Assembly (NCBI RefSeq): GCF_003073045.1
Contig: NC_037599.1
Location: forward strand, 26,202,695-26,266,694
Length of the DNA: 64,000 nt
From: Pomacea canaliculata
Lineage: Eukaryota; Mollusca; Gastropoda; Architaenioglossa; Ampullariidae
Reading direction: 5' to 3'
Position numbers and translations under genes: made by a program. Under the pieces are notes generated by a model. That model was given only the letters and a program-made list of their open reading frames with translations, had not been told where the DNA came from and did no database searches. The number at the start of each line of letters is the position of its first letter. Position 1 is the stretch's first letter. Of the stretch, positions 48,904 through 61,100 are shown one piece after another.

Positions 48904-51059
48904 CCTCCATGTGAGCGCCCGCGGACAAGTGGTCCAAAGTGCAGCACTTACTACACAGACATCTACTGTAAACAACTATTTTTTACCGGTCCACCCCGCT
49001 GTTAATGTGCTTCGTGTTCATCTAACTCCTAAAAGTGATACGCGTCCTGTTAGTGGACTACCAAAGTTTTAAGAGGCATATTTTTAATTCCTATCTGCTC
49101 AAATACATCATCTACAAATAATATTTTGGAAGTTAGTTTACTTTTATATTTATTCTACTTTGTGAAACATGGCTATTGTGGGGACAAGTGTGTAAGCAAA
49201 AATGTTGTACAGATACAAAGACCAAAACAAATTGATCGCATAGCTACCTTATGTGGAAACTGTTGTTACAATGTTCCTGCGTTTTCTTGTTAAAAGTAAA
49301 CACTGTCCCCGAGGAAGTATGCACGTGAGTGACAGTTATTATGTAACCCACGATAGCATGTTTTTGCAGGGGATGTTGAAGTCTGATGATCAGTATTGTT
49401 TTTTTTTTTTTTTTTGATCACACGTCGGTCTCGTCACTAACTTCAGTCATCCAGCGATTATAAGGGTTGGCACCCGAAATCCGCGGAGTTTGTGGTGTAT
49501 AAATACCATGAATTATAATTGGAAAGAGCAACACATTTAAGCATAATAAATTGACTCGAGATCTTTTAACATATTTTATTGACACGAAAAGCTAAAAAAC
49601 GAAGCAGCAGCATATGGAACTCATAGGAAATACGGTTACCGATTGATACACATCTTTGTATTACTGTAAACCTTTTACCTGCCTCACTTTTGCTCCTTGT
49701 AATACATAAAGAAATCAAGAACATGAAACATAAATATTTATTTAGCACATTTCAGGCGTTCAGCTAGTGACACTGGTACTTTCTCTGTCATGCATTAAAT
49801 ATCTCTAACGTAGATTCAATATGATGATTATGAAGATGTGAAAAAAAATATTTACAAAAGAAGCAATATAATAATCATGTGTAAAAATTACATAAATGGT
49901 AATGATCCTGGCATATTAGATTGTACATTATTGAGACTGTGCACAGTAAACTATAGAGAAAAATATAAGGGAGACATCGTGCACATTCTCTGCAGATTAA
50001 CTTGCATTTAAACACATTACCAATATACCAAGTGAAGGACAAAGCTGGAAGGTTTAAGAGACACCCTATTTATCCTCATTGTGAACACATTTTCACTTTA
50101 TTTCAAGTCCCCGGTAAAAAGAAGAAGAAAAGGGAAGTTCTGTTTAGAGGCTTAGTCTCAAATTATTTAACCCCAAACTATCCATCCCAAATCTCTCATT
50201 ATGTAGAAGGAATCTGCTTATATGGTAACCACTAACGTGAAAAAAGGTCTGTTTTGCAATGTATTGCATGGTAAAATTTTTCTGCATAGTACCTTTCCTT
50301 AACGTCCATTATAAACAAGTTCACAATCAGTTGCATATTTAAACAACTGTTTCTGTAAATAGAACATTTAGTCATTCTTAAAATAAGGCTTAATATCTTA
50401 TCTAATTTAGATTCATTTTGGACTCAAAATATATTTCACTGTTTTTTTTATTTCAATACGTTCATAAGGAAGACATTTTTTTAACCTAATGAAAAAAGGT
50501 CACTTCAAAAGATTGTTACAATAATACAATCAAAGAATAAGTCCTCTTTAGCATCAACTTTTATCTGAAATCATAATCAGAAGGCAAACCTCTTTTATTT
50601 TACATCATTTCCAGTTAACTACTAAAATGAGGCAGGTGTGTACAAATCTTCCGGTTTAGTGACATTGATTGTTTAGGCTAGCTGAGACTAACAGCAAGAG
50701 ACTAAGCGTTGGTCTCGGCAAACAATCCCCCTCTACACGTCCGTCCTTTGACAGTGAGCATTAGCGTGCACACTGTGCGACCCTTGAGAAAGTTCATATC
50801 TCATGATTCCTCTACTTAACTTATTACCTTTGCAATAAGACAGGTAGGTAAAATGTTTGGTATTTTACATGCAGAAAAACAAATAAAGGCAAAGAATTGA
50901 ACAGCGCAATCTTTCTGGGAATTATTGAAACAATTTTTTTTTGACATTGCTTATCTCGCTTATTGAAACAATTAATTGACATGTTTCTTTTCTTAAAAAT
51001 CTAGTTCATGGGTAATCTTCATGTCTCGTGGCTTGTTACTTAAATTCATTTATTCGGTT
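47532..51059. other. Gene-free AT-rich interval
   Basis: 3' flank of GIMAP-7 and spacer to GIMAP-8. Only a GT microsatellite at about 48871-48903 and a T-run near 49400 stand out. No exon or transposon recognised. Confidence 0.45.
48871..48903. repeat. (GT)n microsatellite
   Basis: About 16 GT dinucleotides. Confidence 0.9.
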
Positions 51060-51133
51060 AGGAAAATACAGGTCAATCGTGTGTTCTGATTAGTCTAATA
51101 AAGTACACTCTACACATCGTTGTTTGCTTGTGA

Positions 51134-54100
51134 CTACATCACGGAACACCGCTTTGCCACAGCTCCAGCTGCGGCAGAAACTCCCACACCGAGGACCGTG
51201 GACAAGACAGGGAGGATGTATTTCTTTGCTGTGTTTTCCAGTGTATTGAAAAATCCTGGCTCTTCTTTTCCTTCAACAATCGCTTGTCTGGTTTCTTTGA
51301 CAGCCGCGATGTTTGACGGATGCTGAGCTTTCTGGTTGCTTACGTTTATACGATCAAACATCTCATTCGTGAAATACTCACCGTTGTTTCTTCTAGCCAC
51401 TTCCTAACACAAAGAAAAAACTACTTTCATTAAATTCCAGTCTGATTACAATTTTCAATAAAATTTTCGTTCTTTTCATAAGGATCATTCTACTTCTCAT
51501 TAACGTTTTAACAGCACTATTCTTTTTTTAAATTATGAAAATTATTCGTTTCAATCACTTGAAGGATTTCTTCTATTTATGAATAAAAAGGGCAGAGCAT
51601 TTATTAGAAAAAAATACTTTAGAAGGAAAGCCATCTTAAGTATAACAATTTATAGAGTAAGCAATGTTTTACTCTCTCACAGATTTTAATGAGTAATACC
51701 ATAAACTCACTCTAATCATACTTAAGACCACTTTTGCGTGCTCTCGTCTCGTCTCAAACGTCCCTTTGTTGGACACAATGCAGTAACGGTTGTTGGCATC
51801 ACACAAAACTTCCTTGAGATTTTCCGGAGCTTCACTTAAGAATTTTTTTACATCCCCATGCATTCCATCTGGTAATACAACAAAAAGAGTGATATATCTT
51901 TTTGACAAAAAAGCAATAACTTTCAACATGTGTAATATTTTTGCTTTTGTAGTAAATTTGTATACGCATGGTGATCAAAACATCCCATCCAGATGAGGGA
52001 AATCAAAATTCACCTTCAACTGTTAAGAAATTAAAGGATGGAGAAGATCGGTTCTTGTTCATTGGAAAAACGAGGAGATGATTATGATGATAGAAACAAC
52101 GTTTCTTCTTTCACTCATGTGTAAGCTGTATTCAGTATCTATTATTCAGCCCATTCATAAGAAGGGAGATTACTCAGATCCAAACAATTATCGTGGAATA
52201 TCACTAAATGATATTAGTAGTAAGATGTACAGCTACATTATGAATAACAGGTTAAAAAATGGGCAGAATTAAATGAGATAGTGGGGGAGAACCAGGCTGG
52301 CTTTAGGAAAGATCGTTCTACGGTTGACCATATTTTTACATTATTTGCCATCATCCAGAAACAATTTGCTATTAATCGTAAATTTTATGTAGCATTTATT
52401 GATTTTGAAAAAGCATTCGACTCTGTCTCTCGAAAATTACTTTGGCCAATCCTTACCAAACATGGTATACATGGTAAACTACACACATGTATCCAAAATA
52501 TGTACAAATCGGTTAAAGCCCGTGTGAGATGTGGAGGCGATTTCACGAATTACATTGAGTGCACAAAGGGAGTTAAGCAAGGAGATGTGTGCAGCCCTAT
52601 ACTTTTCTCACTTTTTAATTAATGAGCTAGCTTTAGAAATTATGAATAATGGAAAACATGGGGCAACCTTTACACATGAATTTATGGAAATATTCATTCT
52701 TTTATTTGCAGATGATATTGTATTGATGTCCGAAACTATAGTAGGACTACAACACCAGCTAAATACTTTATATAATGCATCAGTACGACTGGGCCTAAAT
52801 GTTAATCTAAACAAGAGTAATATTGTTGTTTTTAGAAAAGGGGGATTTTTAGCAGCGAGTGAAAGGTGGCTCTATGGAGGTATGCAAATAAATGTGGTAA
52901 ATACATATAAGTATTTAGGCCTTTACTTCTCCACAAGATTAAGTTTTTCCCGTGCGTCTGAAGACCTAACTGCTAAGGCCAAGAAAGCAGTATTCTGCAT
53001 CATTAATACATTATACAAGATAGGAAACCATTCTGTTAATGTTTTTACCAGACTATTTGACATGCAAGTTAAACCAGTCTTATATTATGCAGCCGAAGTT
53101 TGGGGCCTTCATGGAAATGTCTGTATAGAAATTGAAAAAGTCCACACATATGCTATGAAAAGATTTTTGGGGGTGGGTTCACACACACCCAACATGATGA
53201 TATACGGTGATTTTGGCAGATATCCACTTTTCGTTAGCATATACATAAGCTGTGTCAGATATTGGATAAAATTAACAAGGATGGAGCAACAAAGACTCCC
53301 ATGGAGAGCTTACAAAATGTTAGAACGATTAGACAATAATGGAAAGCAAAACTGGGTATCTGAGATCAGGTTACTTCTTTTTAGATATGGTTTTGGACAT
53401 GTTTGGCTAAATCAAGGAGTGGAATCAGTAAGCAATTTTATAAAATGTTTTAAACAAAGATTGATTGATTGCCACTGGCAAGAATGGGATTTTATAATCA
53501 ATAGCAGTGAAAGGTATAGTTTCTATAAGTCAATTAAATCTGCGACTCACAGAGAGATGTATTTGAGTTTAGATGTTAATAGCTTCATCAGAAATGCATT
53601 AGTGAGAATTCGATTTGGTATTTCAGATATAATGACACATACTTTAAGATATTCTGTCAATAATATAAGTAAAACATGCCCTATGTGTCAAATTGATGAA
53701 GAGGATGAGTTCCATTTTATACTATGTTGTCCATGCTTGAAAGATCTGAGAAAAAATTTCATTCCACCAAAGTACTACACTAGACCAAATAACTCCAAAC
53801 TGCAGATGCTTATGTCAACAAATAATGAAACAATACTGTCCAATCTTGCCAAGTTTTTATATTTAGCGACAAAGAAAAGATATGCTATTCCATGATAATA
53901 ACACTATGTATTTTTTGTGACATGTTGAATCCTTTTGAATGGGCCCAAAGGCCTAACAAATAAACTATTCGTATTCGTATTCGTATTCGTAAGCTGTATT
54001 CAGTACCACTGAGTATCAAGACACTTACTGATGTCATCTACAAGCACATCGCCGCCAGTGAAGACGATCATGAGGTGGCGGCGGACACGCTCACCAAACA

Positions 54101-54134
54101 AAGTCTGTAGTGTCTTCACAGCATCATACTCCTC
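51134..54134 (-). pseudogene. GIMAP-8: partial inverted copy of GIMAP-2
   Basis: Minus-strand exons 54029..54134 (106 nt, FGERVRRHLMIVFTGGD), 51711..51868 (158 nt) and 51134..51403 (ends KRCSVM, stop at 51134-51136) match GIMAP-2 exons 3-5 in sequence, phase and, for the first two, length. Flanking and intronic sequence also matches GIMAP-2, from about 51060 to about 54420. The exons with the P-loop and G3 DTPG are absent; beyond 54420 similarity stops and RTE-like LINEs follow. A LINE of 1.85 kb sits in its first remaining intron. Without G1 the product could not be a GTPase, so it is a truncated copy. Its three exons are still open and spliceable, so a transcript from an unseen upstream exon is possible. 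Confidence 0.83.
52138..53988 (+). mobile_element. 5'-truncated LINE with 17-bp target duplication
   Basis: Encodes RT blocks NYRGISL, GENQAGFRKDRST, FIDFEKAFDSV, KGVKQGDVCSPILF and the catalytic FADD (near 52708), then a long C-terminal region and a CPMC...HFILCC putative zinc module, ending near 53895. Two frameshifts (about 52260 and 52617) interrupt the frame. The 3' UTR (gggcccaaaggcctaacaaa) ends in a short TATTCG repeat tail. Target duplications gtaagctgtattcagta lie at 52121-52137 and 53989-54005. Relatives are at 11330, 21256 and 38175. Clade not assigned. Confidence 0.85.
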
Positions 54135-54420
54135 CTGTCAGCACACAACAAACGGAAGCTATAACAGAAAAGACGAACTTTAACGTTTTGTTAAAAACAC
54201 AATGAGGCACACGTTTTCCCCTTGTGATTGGGTAAAGCACAGTGCCAGTAATTACTTCAGCGAGTATGGGTGACTTATACCACTTCTATTCCGAGATACA
54301 CGCCTACAGACAGGGTACAGAAAGATGTCAACAATACAGACATCAATAGTTTACGTAGATCTGTAGTCAATACTTCAGTCAATGCAAGACGCGGCACTCT
54401 ATGCTAAACGTTACGTATCG

Positions 54421-54999
54421 AGTTCGGCTGACCTCGTGGTTGTCTTGGTGATAGTGGTATGCGTATATCTCTACAATGGAAAGGAAATGTTTACCCAGAT
54501 TTAAAGGGATTCTAAAGGCAAAATAAAACTGCTTAGAATCGCGTAAAGAGTAGGATACATTTGAATCTCGTCTATTTATATGTGTGTTCGTGTGGAAAAC
54601 GTTGAAGGTTTTTAGTAGAATGTTGTGTTTAATAAGAGAAAATTACACGGGACTTTCTTTTCATCAGTTTCCGCAAGACAGAGCCTTACAAGCCTGACAC
54701 ACAGAGTGCGTCATACGAATAAACAGACGACGTCAAATCTTCGCAATGACACAGATACAGACACTCCCTGTCAGAGACTGACGTCACAACAAGACTCTGA
54801 CATCACAATAAGACTCCTCTGCTTGACTATCTCGGGAAGCTATCGTGGTTACTCGGCAGAAGGACACAAGGGTCGATTTCACTGGATTTTTTCAATTTTT
54901 ATAAACATCGGCAACCGAAATAGTGCTAATAAGTGGTAATAAAGTGAGAAACGAATCCTTTATTTCTCCTGTAGTGCTCTCGTGCTCTGTAATTGTAAC
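54421..54999. other. Spacer between GIMAP-8 remnant and RTE-like LINEs
   Basis: No GIMAP, transposase or RT similarity recognised. The breakpoint of the GIMAP-2/GIMAP-8 duplication lies at its left edge. Confidence 0.35.
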
Positions 55000-56640
55000 T
55001 AAATATATTTTTGAGACGTTTGACCGTCGCCACAGCCTTATCACAAGCATTGAGTATCTTCTTCTTCGTTCCTATTCGCTCCCAGTGGAGCATAGGGCCG
55101 CAACCACACGCCGCCATCGGACCCGGTCCTGGGCATCCCTTTCTAGTTGGGACCATGTCATGCCAGCTGTCTCTGCCTCTCTGTGGACTGATCGTCTCCA
55201 CGTCTGTCTGGGTCTCCCAGCCTTGTGCCTCCCCTGTGGGTTCCAGCCCAGAGCTTGTCGCGTTATATTGTCGGCTGGCTTTCGTAGGGTGTGGCCAATC
55301 CAGCCCCACTTTCTCTTCTTGATGTCTAGGCTGGCAGGGTTTTGGTTGGTTCTCTCCCACAGGGCGGTATTGGAGATCTTCTCAGGCCATCGGATGTTAA
55401 GGATGCGGCGCAGACATTTATTGATGAAGGTCTGTATCTTGTTGGTGATGGCATTTGTCACCCGCCATGTCTCAGACCCATACAGAAGGACTGACTTTAC
55501 ATTGGTATTATAGAGGCGGATCTTGGTGTGTAGAGACAAAGCCTTGGAGTGCCAGATAGGTCTTAGGGAGTGGAATGCAAGCCTGGCTTTGTTTATTCGG
55601 CTTCTGACATCTTCATCTGTACCTCCGTCTTTGCTGCTGACTATGCTGTCAAGGTAGGTGAAACGGTCAGACTCTGTAATACATTCTCCTTTTAGTTGGA
55701 GTGGGGCTTCTTGCTTTGTGCTGACCCGCATTACCTCCGTCTTTTTGATGTTGATGGTCAGGCCAGTCATTGCTGCTTCTTCTGCGAGCCGAGTGAGCTT
55801 TGTCTGTGCGTGTTGTTGCTTGTGGGACAACAGGCTGATGTCATCCGCAAAGTCAAGATCCTCGAGCTGCCTGGCGAAGGTCCACTGAACGCCCGTGTCG
55901 CTGTTAGAGGTTGTTTTTCTCATGATCCAGTCTATGACGATCAGGAAGATTGTTGGTGAGAGCAGACAACCTTGCCTCACCCCAGTCCTCACTGCGAAGA
56001 GGTCAGTCAGCTTACCCTTGTGTATCACCCGGCATGTCGAGTTCTCATACAACTGCTGGATGATGGCAATGAACTTTGGTGGAAATCCGTAGTGCTGCAC
56101 CAGTTTCCAGATGGTTTCTCTGTCTACGGAGTCAAAGGCCTTGTCAAAATCTACAAAGTTTATGTATAGTGGTGACTGCCATTCGATGGACTGTTCGATA
56201 ATAATTCGCAGAGTAGCGATTTGGTCGGTACATGATTTTCCCTGCCGAAAGCCTGCCTGTTCTTGCCGAAGTCTCCTATCTAGGGCGGTTTTCAGTCGCT
56301 CCAGGATGATTTTGGTCAACACCTTGCTTGGAATGGACAACAGCATAATCCCTCGCCAATTGCTGCACTGTGTCAGGTCACCTTTTTTGGGTAACTTCAC
56401 TAGGTAGCCAAGCTTCCAGTCTGCTGGAACTTGCTCCTGCTCCCAAATTTTCTTCAACAGGGGATGTAGCATCTCTGCTGTGGCTGTTGGGTCTCCCTTG
56501 AGTGCTTCTGCAGGAATGCCATCTGGGCCTGCCGCCTTTCCAGAATTCAAGGACTTGATGGCTTCGATGATTTCTGTCTTGGTTGGCGGGTTGGTATTTA
56601 CTTGGAGCTGTTCTGCAGCTCCACCACCAACTGGTGCAAC
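55000..56640 (-). mobile_element. RTE/BovB-like LINE, 5'-truncated RT copy
   Basis: A 492-codon open frame (55072-56550, extending upstream without ATG to about 56637) contains GKAAGPDGIPAEAL, the RT boxes NFVDFDKAFDSVD, TGVRQGCLLSP and DFADDISLL, and a C-terminus GWIGHTLRKP ... VAALCSTGSE characteristic of RTE-type elements widespread in invertebrates. The endonuclease domain is missing. The frame is intact across RT, implying a recent insertion. Similar to but about 20% different from the neighbouring copy at 56640-58839. Confidence 0.85.
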
Positions 56641-58839
56641 TTACCTTGTAGTGGTGTGGTGGCTTGTGTGCCTCGACGACCCACAGAGCTATGTCGGCGG
56701 GAGCCTTGTGCTCCTGGCAGGTCCAACCAAGCCGAACAGGTCTGTCAGGGTAGAGGCCAGACTAAAATGTTGCACCCTGGCCCTCCAGGTTGGGGGTTTT
56801 GCTATGGGTTAACAACCCATTCAAGTAAAACATCAACTGTTACAGAAACTGCAACAATATCGCAACAGGGGCCTGGTCAGGAAGATTCCTCTCCAGAAGA
56901 GCTCATGACGCAGGCTGGTGAAAGCCCTAGGGAAGCCAGCATGCTGACTCATCTTCTGACGACCAAGGCAAAAACCAGGATAGGACCTGGAATATCAGAA
57001 CCCTTTATGAAAGTGGCAAATCAGCTCAAGTAGCGAGGGAAATGAGAAGATACAATATCACGGTCCTCGGGTTATGTGAAACCAGATGGAATGGAAGTGG
57101 GCAGGCCAGACTAACATCAGGGGAAACCATCATTTACTCTGCCACAAAGACCTGGACCACGACATTCCCAGGGAGTAGCACTGCTGATGTCAACAGAGGC
57201 AACAAAGGCGCTGAGGGCCTGGGAGCCAGTCTCACCACGGCTCATGTCGGCAGATTCAATGCTAAGGAAGGAAGACTACATCATCCAGTGCTATGCACCA
57301 ACGAATGCCGCAGATGAAGAGGAAAAAGAAGAATTCTATAACTCCCTGCAGTCTCTTCTTGACCGCATACCAAGAAGAGATCTGAAGATTATTATGGGAG
57401 ACCTAAATGCCAAAGTGGGAGATGACAACACCAACAGGGAGCTCATCATGGGAAGACATGGCGTCGGCACCTGCAATGAAAACGGGGAGCTCTTCATAGA
57501 CTTCTGCGCTTTCAACGACCATGTCATTGGTGGCACTGTATTCCCACACAAGAATATACACAAAGCAACGTGGACTTCCCCAGATGGCCAAACGGAAAAC
57601 TAGATTGACCATATAACAGTTGGTCGAAGGTGGAGAAGGAGTCTCCAAGATGTCAGAGTGAGAAGAGGAGCAGATGCTGCTTCAGACCACCAGCTTCTAA
57701 TAGCAGTCTTCAAGATCAAGCTGAAGTCTTCATTGATACAGCAGGCAGACCACATCACAAGTTCAATACCAGTACTTCAAGAACAAGGAGACACGGAAAT
57801 TTGTAACTGTGAAATTAAGAATAAGTACGAGGCCCTTTCAGGATTGGCGGAAGAATCTGTGGAAGAACACTGGTCAACACTCAAAAGAATTTGGAAGTCA
57901 ACCTGTACAGATGTTCTAGGAAAGAGGGAAAGAAAACATAAGGAATGGATGAGCCAAGAGACCTGGGCAAAGATTGAATCAAGAAAGGGACTGAAACAGA
58001 AGCTCAACCAGTGCCAAGACCAGCAAGAGAAAGAAGGTCTCAGAGCGAAATACTGGGAAGCCAACCGCCAAGTGAAGAGGTCGGCAAGGGAGGACAAGTG
58101 ACGCTTCACCCATGAACTAACAGAGGAAGCAGAGACAGCAGCCACACAGGGAAACATGAAGAGATTATATGAAATAACACGAACTCTGTCAGGCAAGAGC
58201 GTAAACTCAAACAAGCCGGTGAAAGACAAAAACGGCAAGACCATAACAAATGATGCAGAGCAAAGAGACCGCTGGATGGAGTACTTCGAAGAGATGCTGA
58301 ATAGACCTCATCCACCATCCTTACCTGACATACCACCAGCAACTGCACAACTTCACGTCAACACCAGCCCTCCCACTAAGACAGAAATCATCAAAGCTAT
58401 CAAAAGCATGAAAAATGGCAAAGCAGCAGGCCCGGACGGCATACCTCCAGAAGCATTAAAGGCAGACCCAGAAACAACAGCAACAATTTTACAGCCCCTC
58501 CTACACAAGATCTGGGAACAAGAGCTAGTCCCAGCAGACTGGAAATTAGGCCACCTGGTCAAACTACCAAAGAAAGGAGACCTGTCCCAGTGCAACAACT
58601 GGCGGGGAATCATGCTGCTGTCCATCCCCAGCAAAGTCTTGACAAGGATAATACTAGAGAGACTGAAGAAGGCACTAGACATGAGAATGAGACCAGAACA
58701 AGCAGGGTTTCGCCAAGACAAATCATGCACTGACCACATTGCAACCCTTCGTATCATCATAGAACAGTCCATCGAATGGCAATCCTCCCTTTATATAACC
58801 TCTGTGGACTTTGAGAAGGCCTTCGACAGTGTAGACTTT
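56640..58839 (+). mobile_element. RTE/BovB-like LINE, 3'-truncated copy with endonuclease
   Basis: Begins with a 5' UTR-like region, then APE-type endonuclease pieces (VLGLCETRWNGSG at 57062, IMGDLNAKVGDD at 57391, SDHQLL at 57685) and RT up to VDFEKAFDSVD at 58839, where it stops abruptly. In-frame stops at 57601 and 58099 and a frameshift near 57190 make it inactive. It lies head-to-head with the minus-strand copy. Confidence 0.83.
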
Positions 58840-60386
58840 TCTTTTATTGTTTATACATCAGCTATATGCTTGTTGATTAAATGAAGTACAATTTTTAAAA
58901 CATGTTTTTTATTCCAGTGAATGGTCCAGATTCACAGGAGGTAAGCAGGCTGAATGAATTCATGTTTTACGGTGGCTCTATTGTGAACTTTGCGTGCAGA
59001 ATGCTGTGTTCTGAAGTTTGTGTGCAACATGTTGCCATCTCAACAAGTAATACACAATATCTTAAAATTTACATAGTGACATTTATTTTACTCTCAAACA
59101 GTCACAATCACACATTGTAAAACAAAAGCAAAATGAAAAGTGAATAATTGCATCCACACACAAATATATATATATCCACATTTAAATGATATTTTCTGTC
59201 CATTTTTGCAGGATTGATAATTTTCTGACACTTTACACTAAATCAGTTTGTGGATAACATCCCTTTTCTTTAGAAAGCTATTGATGTATATGCAGAAATC
59301 TAATTGCCACTCTTGCAACCATCATTTACTACATTTTTTTTTTGCTCTGCCACAGAATATTCAAGTCCCTTCAAATCGTTGACAAACTTCTATCCGTCAA
59401 CACCACCCTGGACAGCCGGAAAACCCTTAGAATGAAAAAAAGAAAAACAGCCAGCAAAGGAGATACAGAGCAACAGCTCATGATATAACATTTCAAAGAC
59501 CAAAAAGCAGTCTATTATAAGCCAAATGGAACTAGAAATTAAAATCTCAAACTAGAAGTCTGGCTGCTAAACGCTAAATAACCAAGCTAGACAAAGAGAT
59601 AAATGATAATTAAAACTAGCAATACTGCCAGTGTATGCATTTTTGTATATTAGAGTGGATCTGTATACAGTTAAAAAATGTGGGTTACAGTACAAAGCAT
59701 CAACACACACAAACTCACACACCTGCAACACATATTCTGAAGTGAGATGCAAAGCAAAATGAAAAAATGTGGGTGACAGTACAAAGTCACACCCCCCACC
59801 CCCTGCAACAGCTACTAAAAGTGAGATGCAATGCAAACTAAAAAATGTGGGTTACAGTACAAAGCATCAACACACACAAACTCATACACCTGCAACACAT
59901 ATTCTGAAGTGAGATGCAATGCGAAATTTAAAAAAATGTGGGTTACAGTACATAGTCTCAAAACACACACACACACTCACCTGTAACAGGTATTCAGAAG
60001 TGAGATGCAATGCAAAAAAAAAGTGGGTTACAGTACAAAGCATACACACACACACACACCCTGCAACAGGTATTTAGCAGTGAGATGCAATGCAAAATAA
60101 AAATTTGTGTACAGTACAAAGCCTCAACACACACAAACTCACACACCTGCAACACATATTCTGAAGTGAGATGCAAAGCAAAATGAAAAAATGTGGGTGA
60201 CAGTACAAAGTCTCAACACACACACACACCCTGCAACAGGTATTCAGCAGTGCAAACTAAAAATTTTTGTGTTACAGTACAAAGCCTCAACACACACAAA
60301 CTCTCTCACACAATGCAAATCCTATGTCAAAAACTAGAAGGTTTGACTGTCACATTACAGTCATGTTAGTCTGCACAATACCTAAG
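58840..60386. other. Unassigned sequence, possible Harbinger interior
   Basis: Between the truncated RTE copy and the Harbinger fragment. Contains an exon-like piece (cag|TGAATGG...CAGGAG|gtaagc, about 58918-58940) and the minisatellite at 59660-60310. Ends of any element are not defined. Confidence 0.3.
59660..60310. repeat. Minisatellite, about eight units of 75-91 bp
   Basis: Units begin gtgggttacagtacaaag and continue with a CA-rich stretch, ctgcaacacatattc and gtgagatgcaatgc. Starts are near 59680, 59769, 59847, 59938, 60024, 60105, 60195 and 60268. Confidence 0.85.
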
Positions 60387-60895
60387 CTAGGATGTTAATT
60401 TTGCCTTTTTCAAATTTAAAATATCATTTAAAAAGCAACTAATTATGGCTAAAATCAAACAGACAACAAGCTGAACAAGTTTTATCAGCAGATTAATAAC
60501 TGATTTATTCAGTACCTGTAACACTGGAGAAAGCCACGCACGTCGATTCGATGATTCGATTGCTGCTGCAATGTCATTTGTCAGTTCTAAAACATCGTGT
60601 CTTCTAAATTTATATTTCTGGTAAAGTTCTTGGTCGCTGTACCGGTCCAGGGGAGGTTTCCTGTCCCGAAAAACAAGTTCGTGGCGCAAACAGCGTAGAA
60701 TACGGTCCCCGAACCTCCAGTCCGCCATCTTGTGCTTTCGGTACGATAGCGAGCTAACGGAGGGGTGAGGCTCCATTAGCCGTAGAGCTACGATAGCCGG
60801 CTATCGGCGGTCCCTGCATACGAATTTTCCCGCGCTATCGTGACGAAAGGGATATCGTACCTTTAACGGCGCTATCGGTGCTCCCTGCATACGGG
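60387..60895 (-). mobile_element. Harbinger (HARBI1-like) transposase N-terminal fragment
   Basis: Minus-strand codons from ATG near 60776 read ...FRDRKPPLDRYSDQELYQKY then FRRHDVLELTNDI, the typical N-terminal block of PIF/Harbinger transposases (HARBI1). It ends at a possible donor TTACAG|gtactg near 60517, and no DDE exon is found downstream. To the right are two GC-rich subterminal repeats (gctatcgg...ccctgcatac) ending near 60895, perhaps one end of the element. Confidence 0.65.
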
Positions 60896-60924
60896 GCCAG
60901 ATCTACAGTTATCGTGCTTGCGGT

Positions 60925-61100
60925 TTCTGTAACAGTAACTTTTTTACATGGTCGGGTTGTTAGCCCAACCACAACCTAATTTACCTCTAGGTGAGGTGTC
61001 CACCTTCGTCGCCTCTTACGACACGCCTGGCTGGATGGCAGAGTGACCCTATTCGTACAATGCTCGCCAGGCAAGCATACCCCGGGGTCACACAGGGGAG
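60925..61100 (+). mobile_element. 5' UTR-like fragment of an RTE-type LINE
   Basis: Contains gggttgttagcccaacc, gaggtgtccaccttcgtcg and cgacacgcctggctgg, a block typical of the 5' region of invertebrate RTE-like elements. No coding part follows. Confidence 0.4.

Noticed and set aside
55000..58839. A single RTE insertion with a twin-priming 5' inversion
   Set aside because: The geometry fits, but the overlapping RT segments of the two halves differ by roughly 20% at the protein level, so they cannot come from one RNA; two separate elements are more likely.
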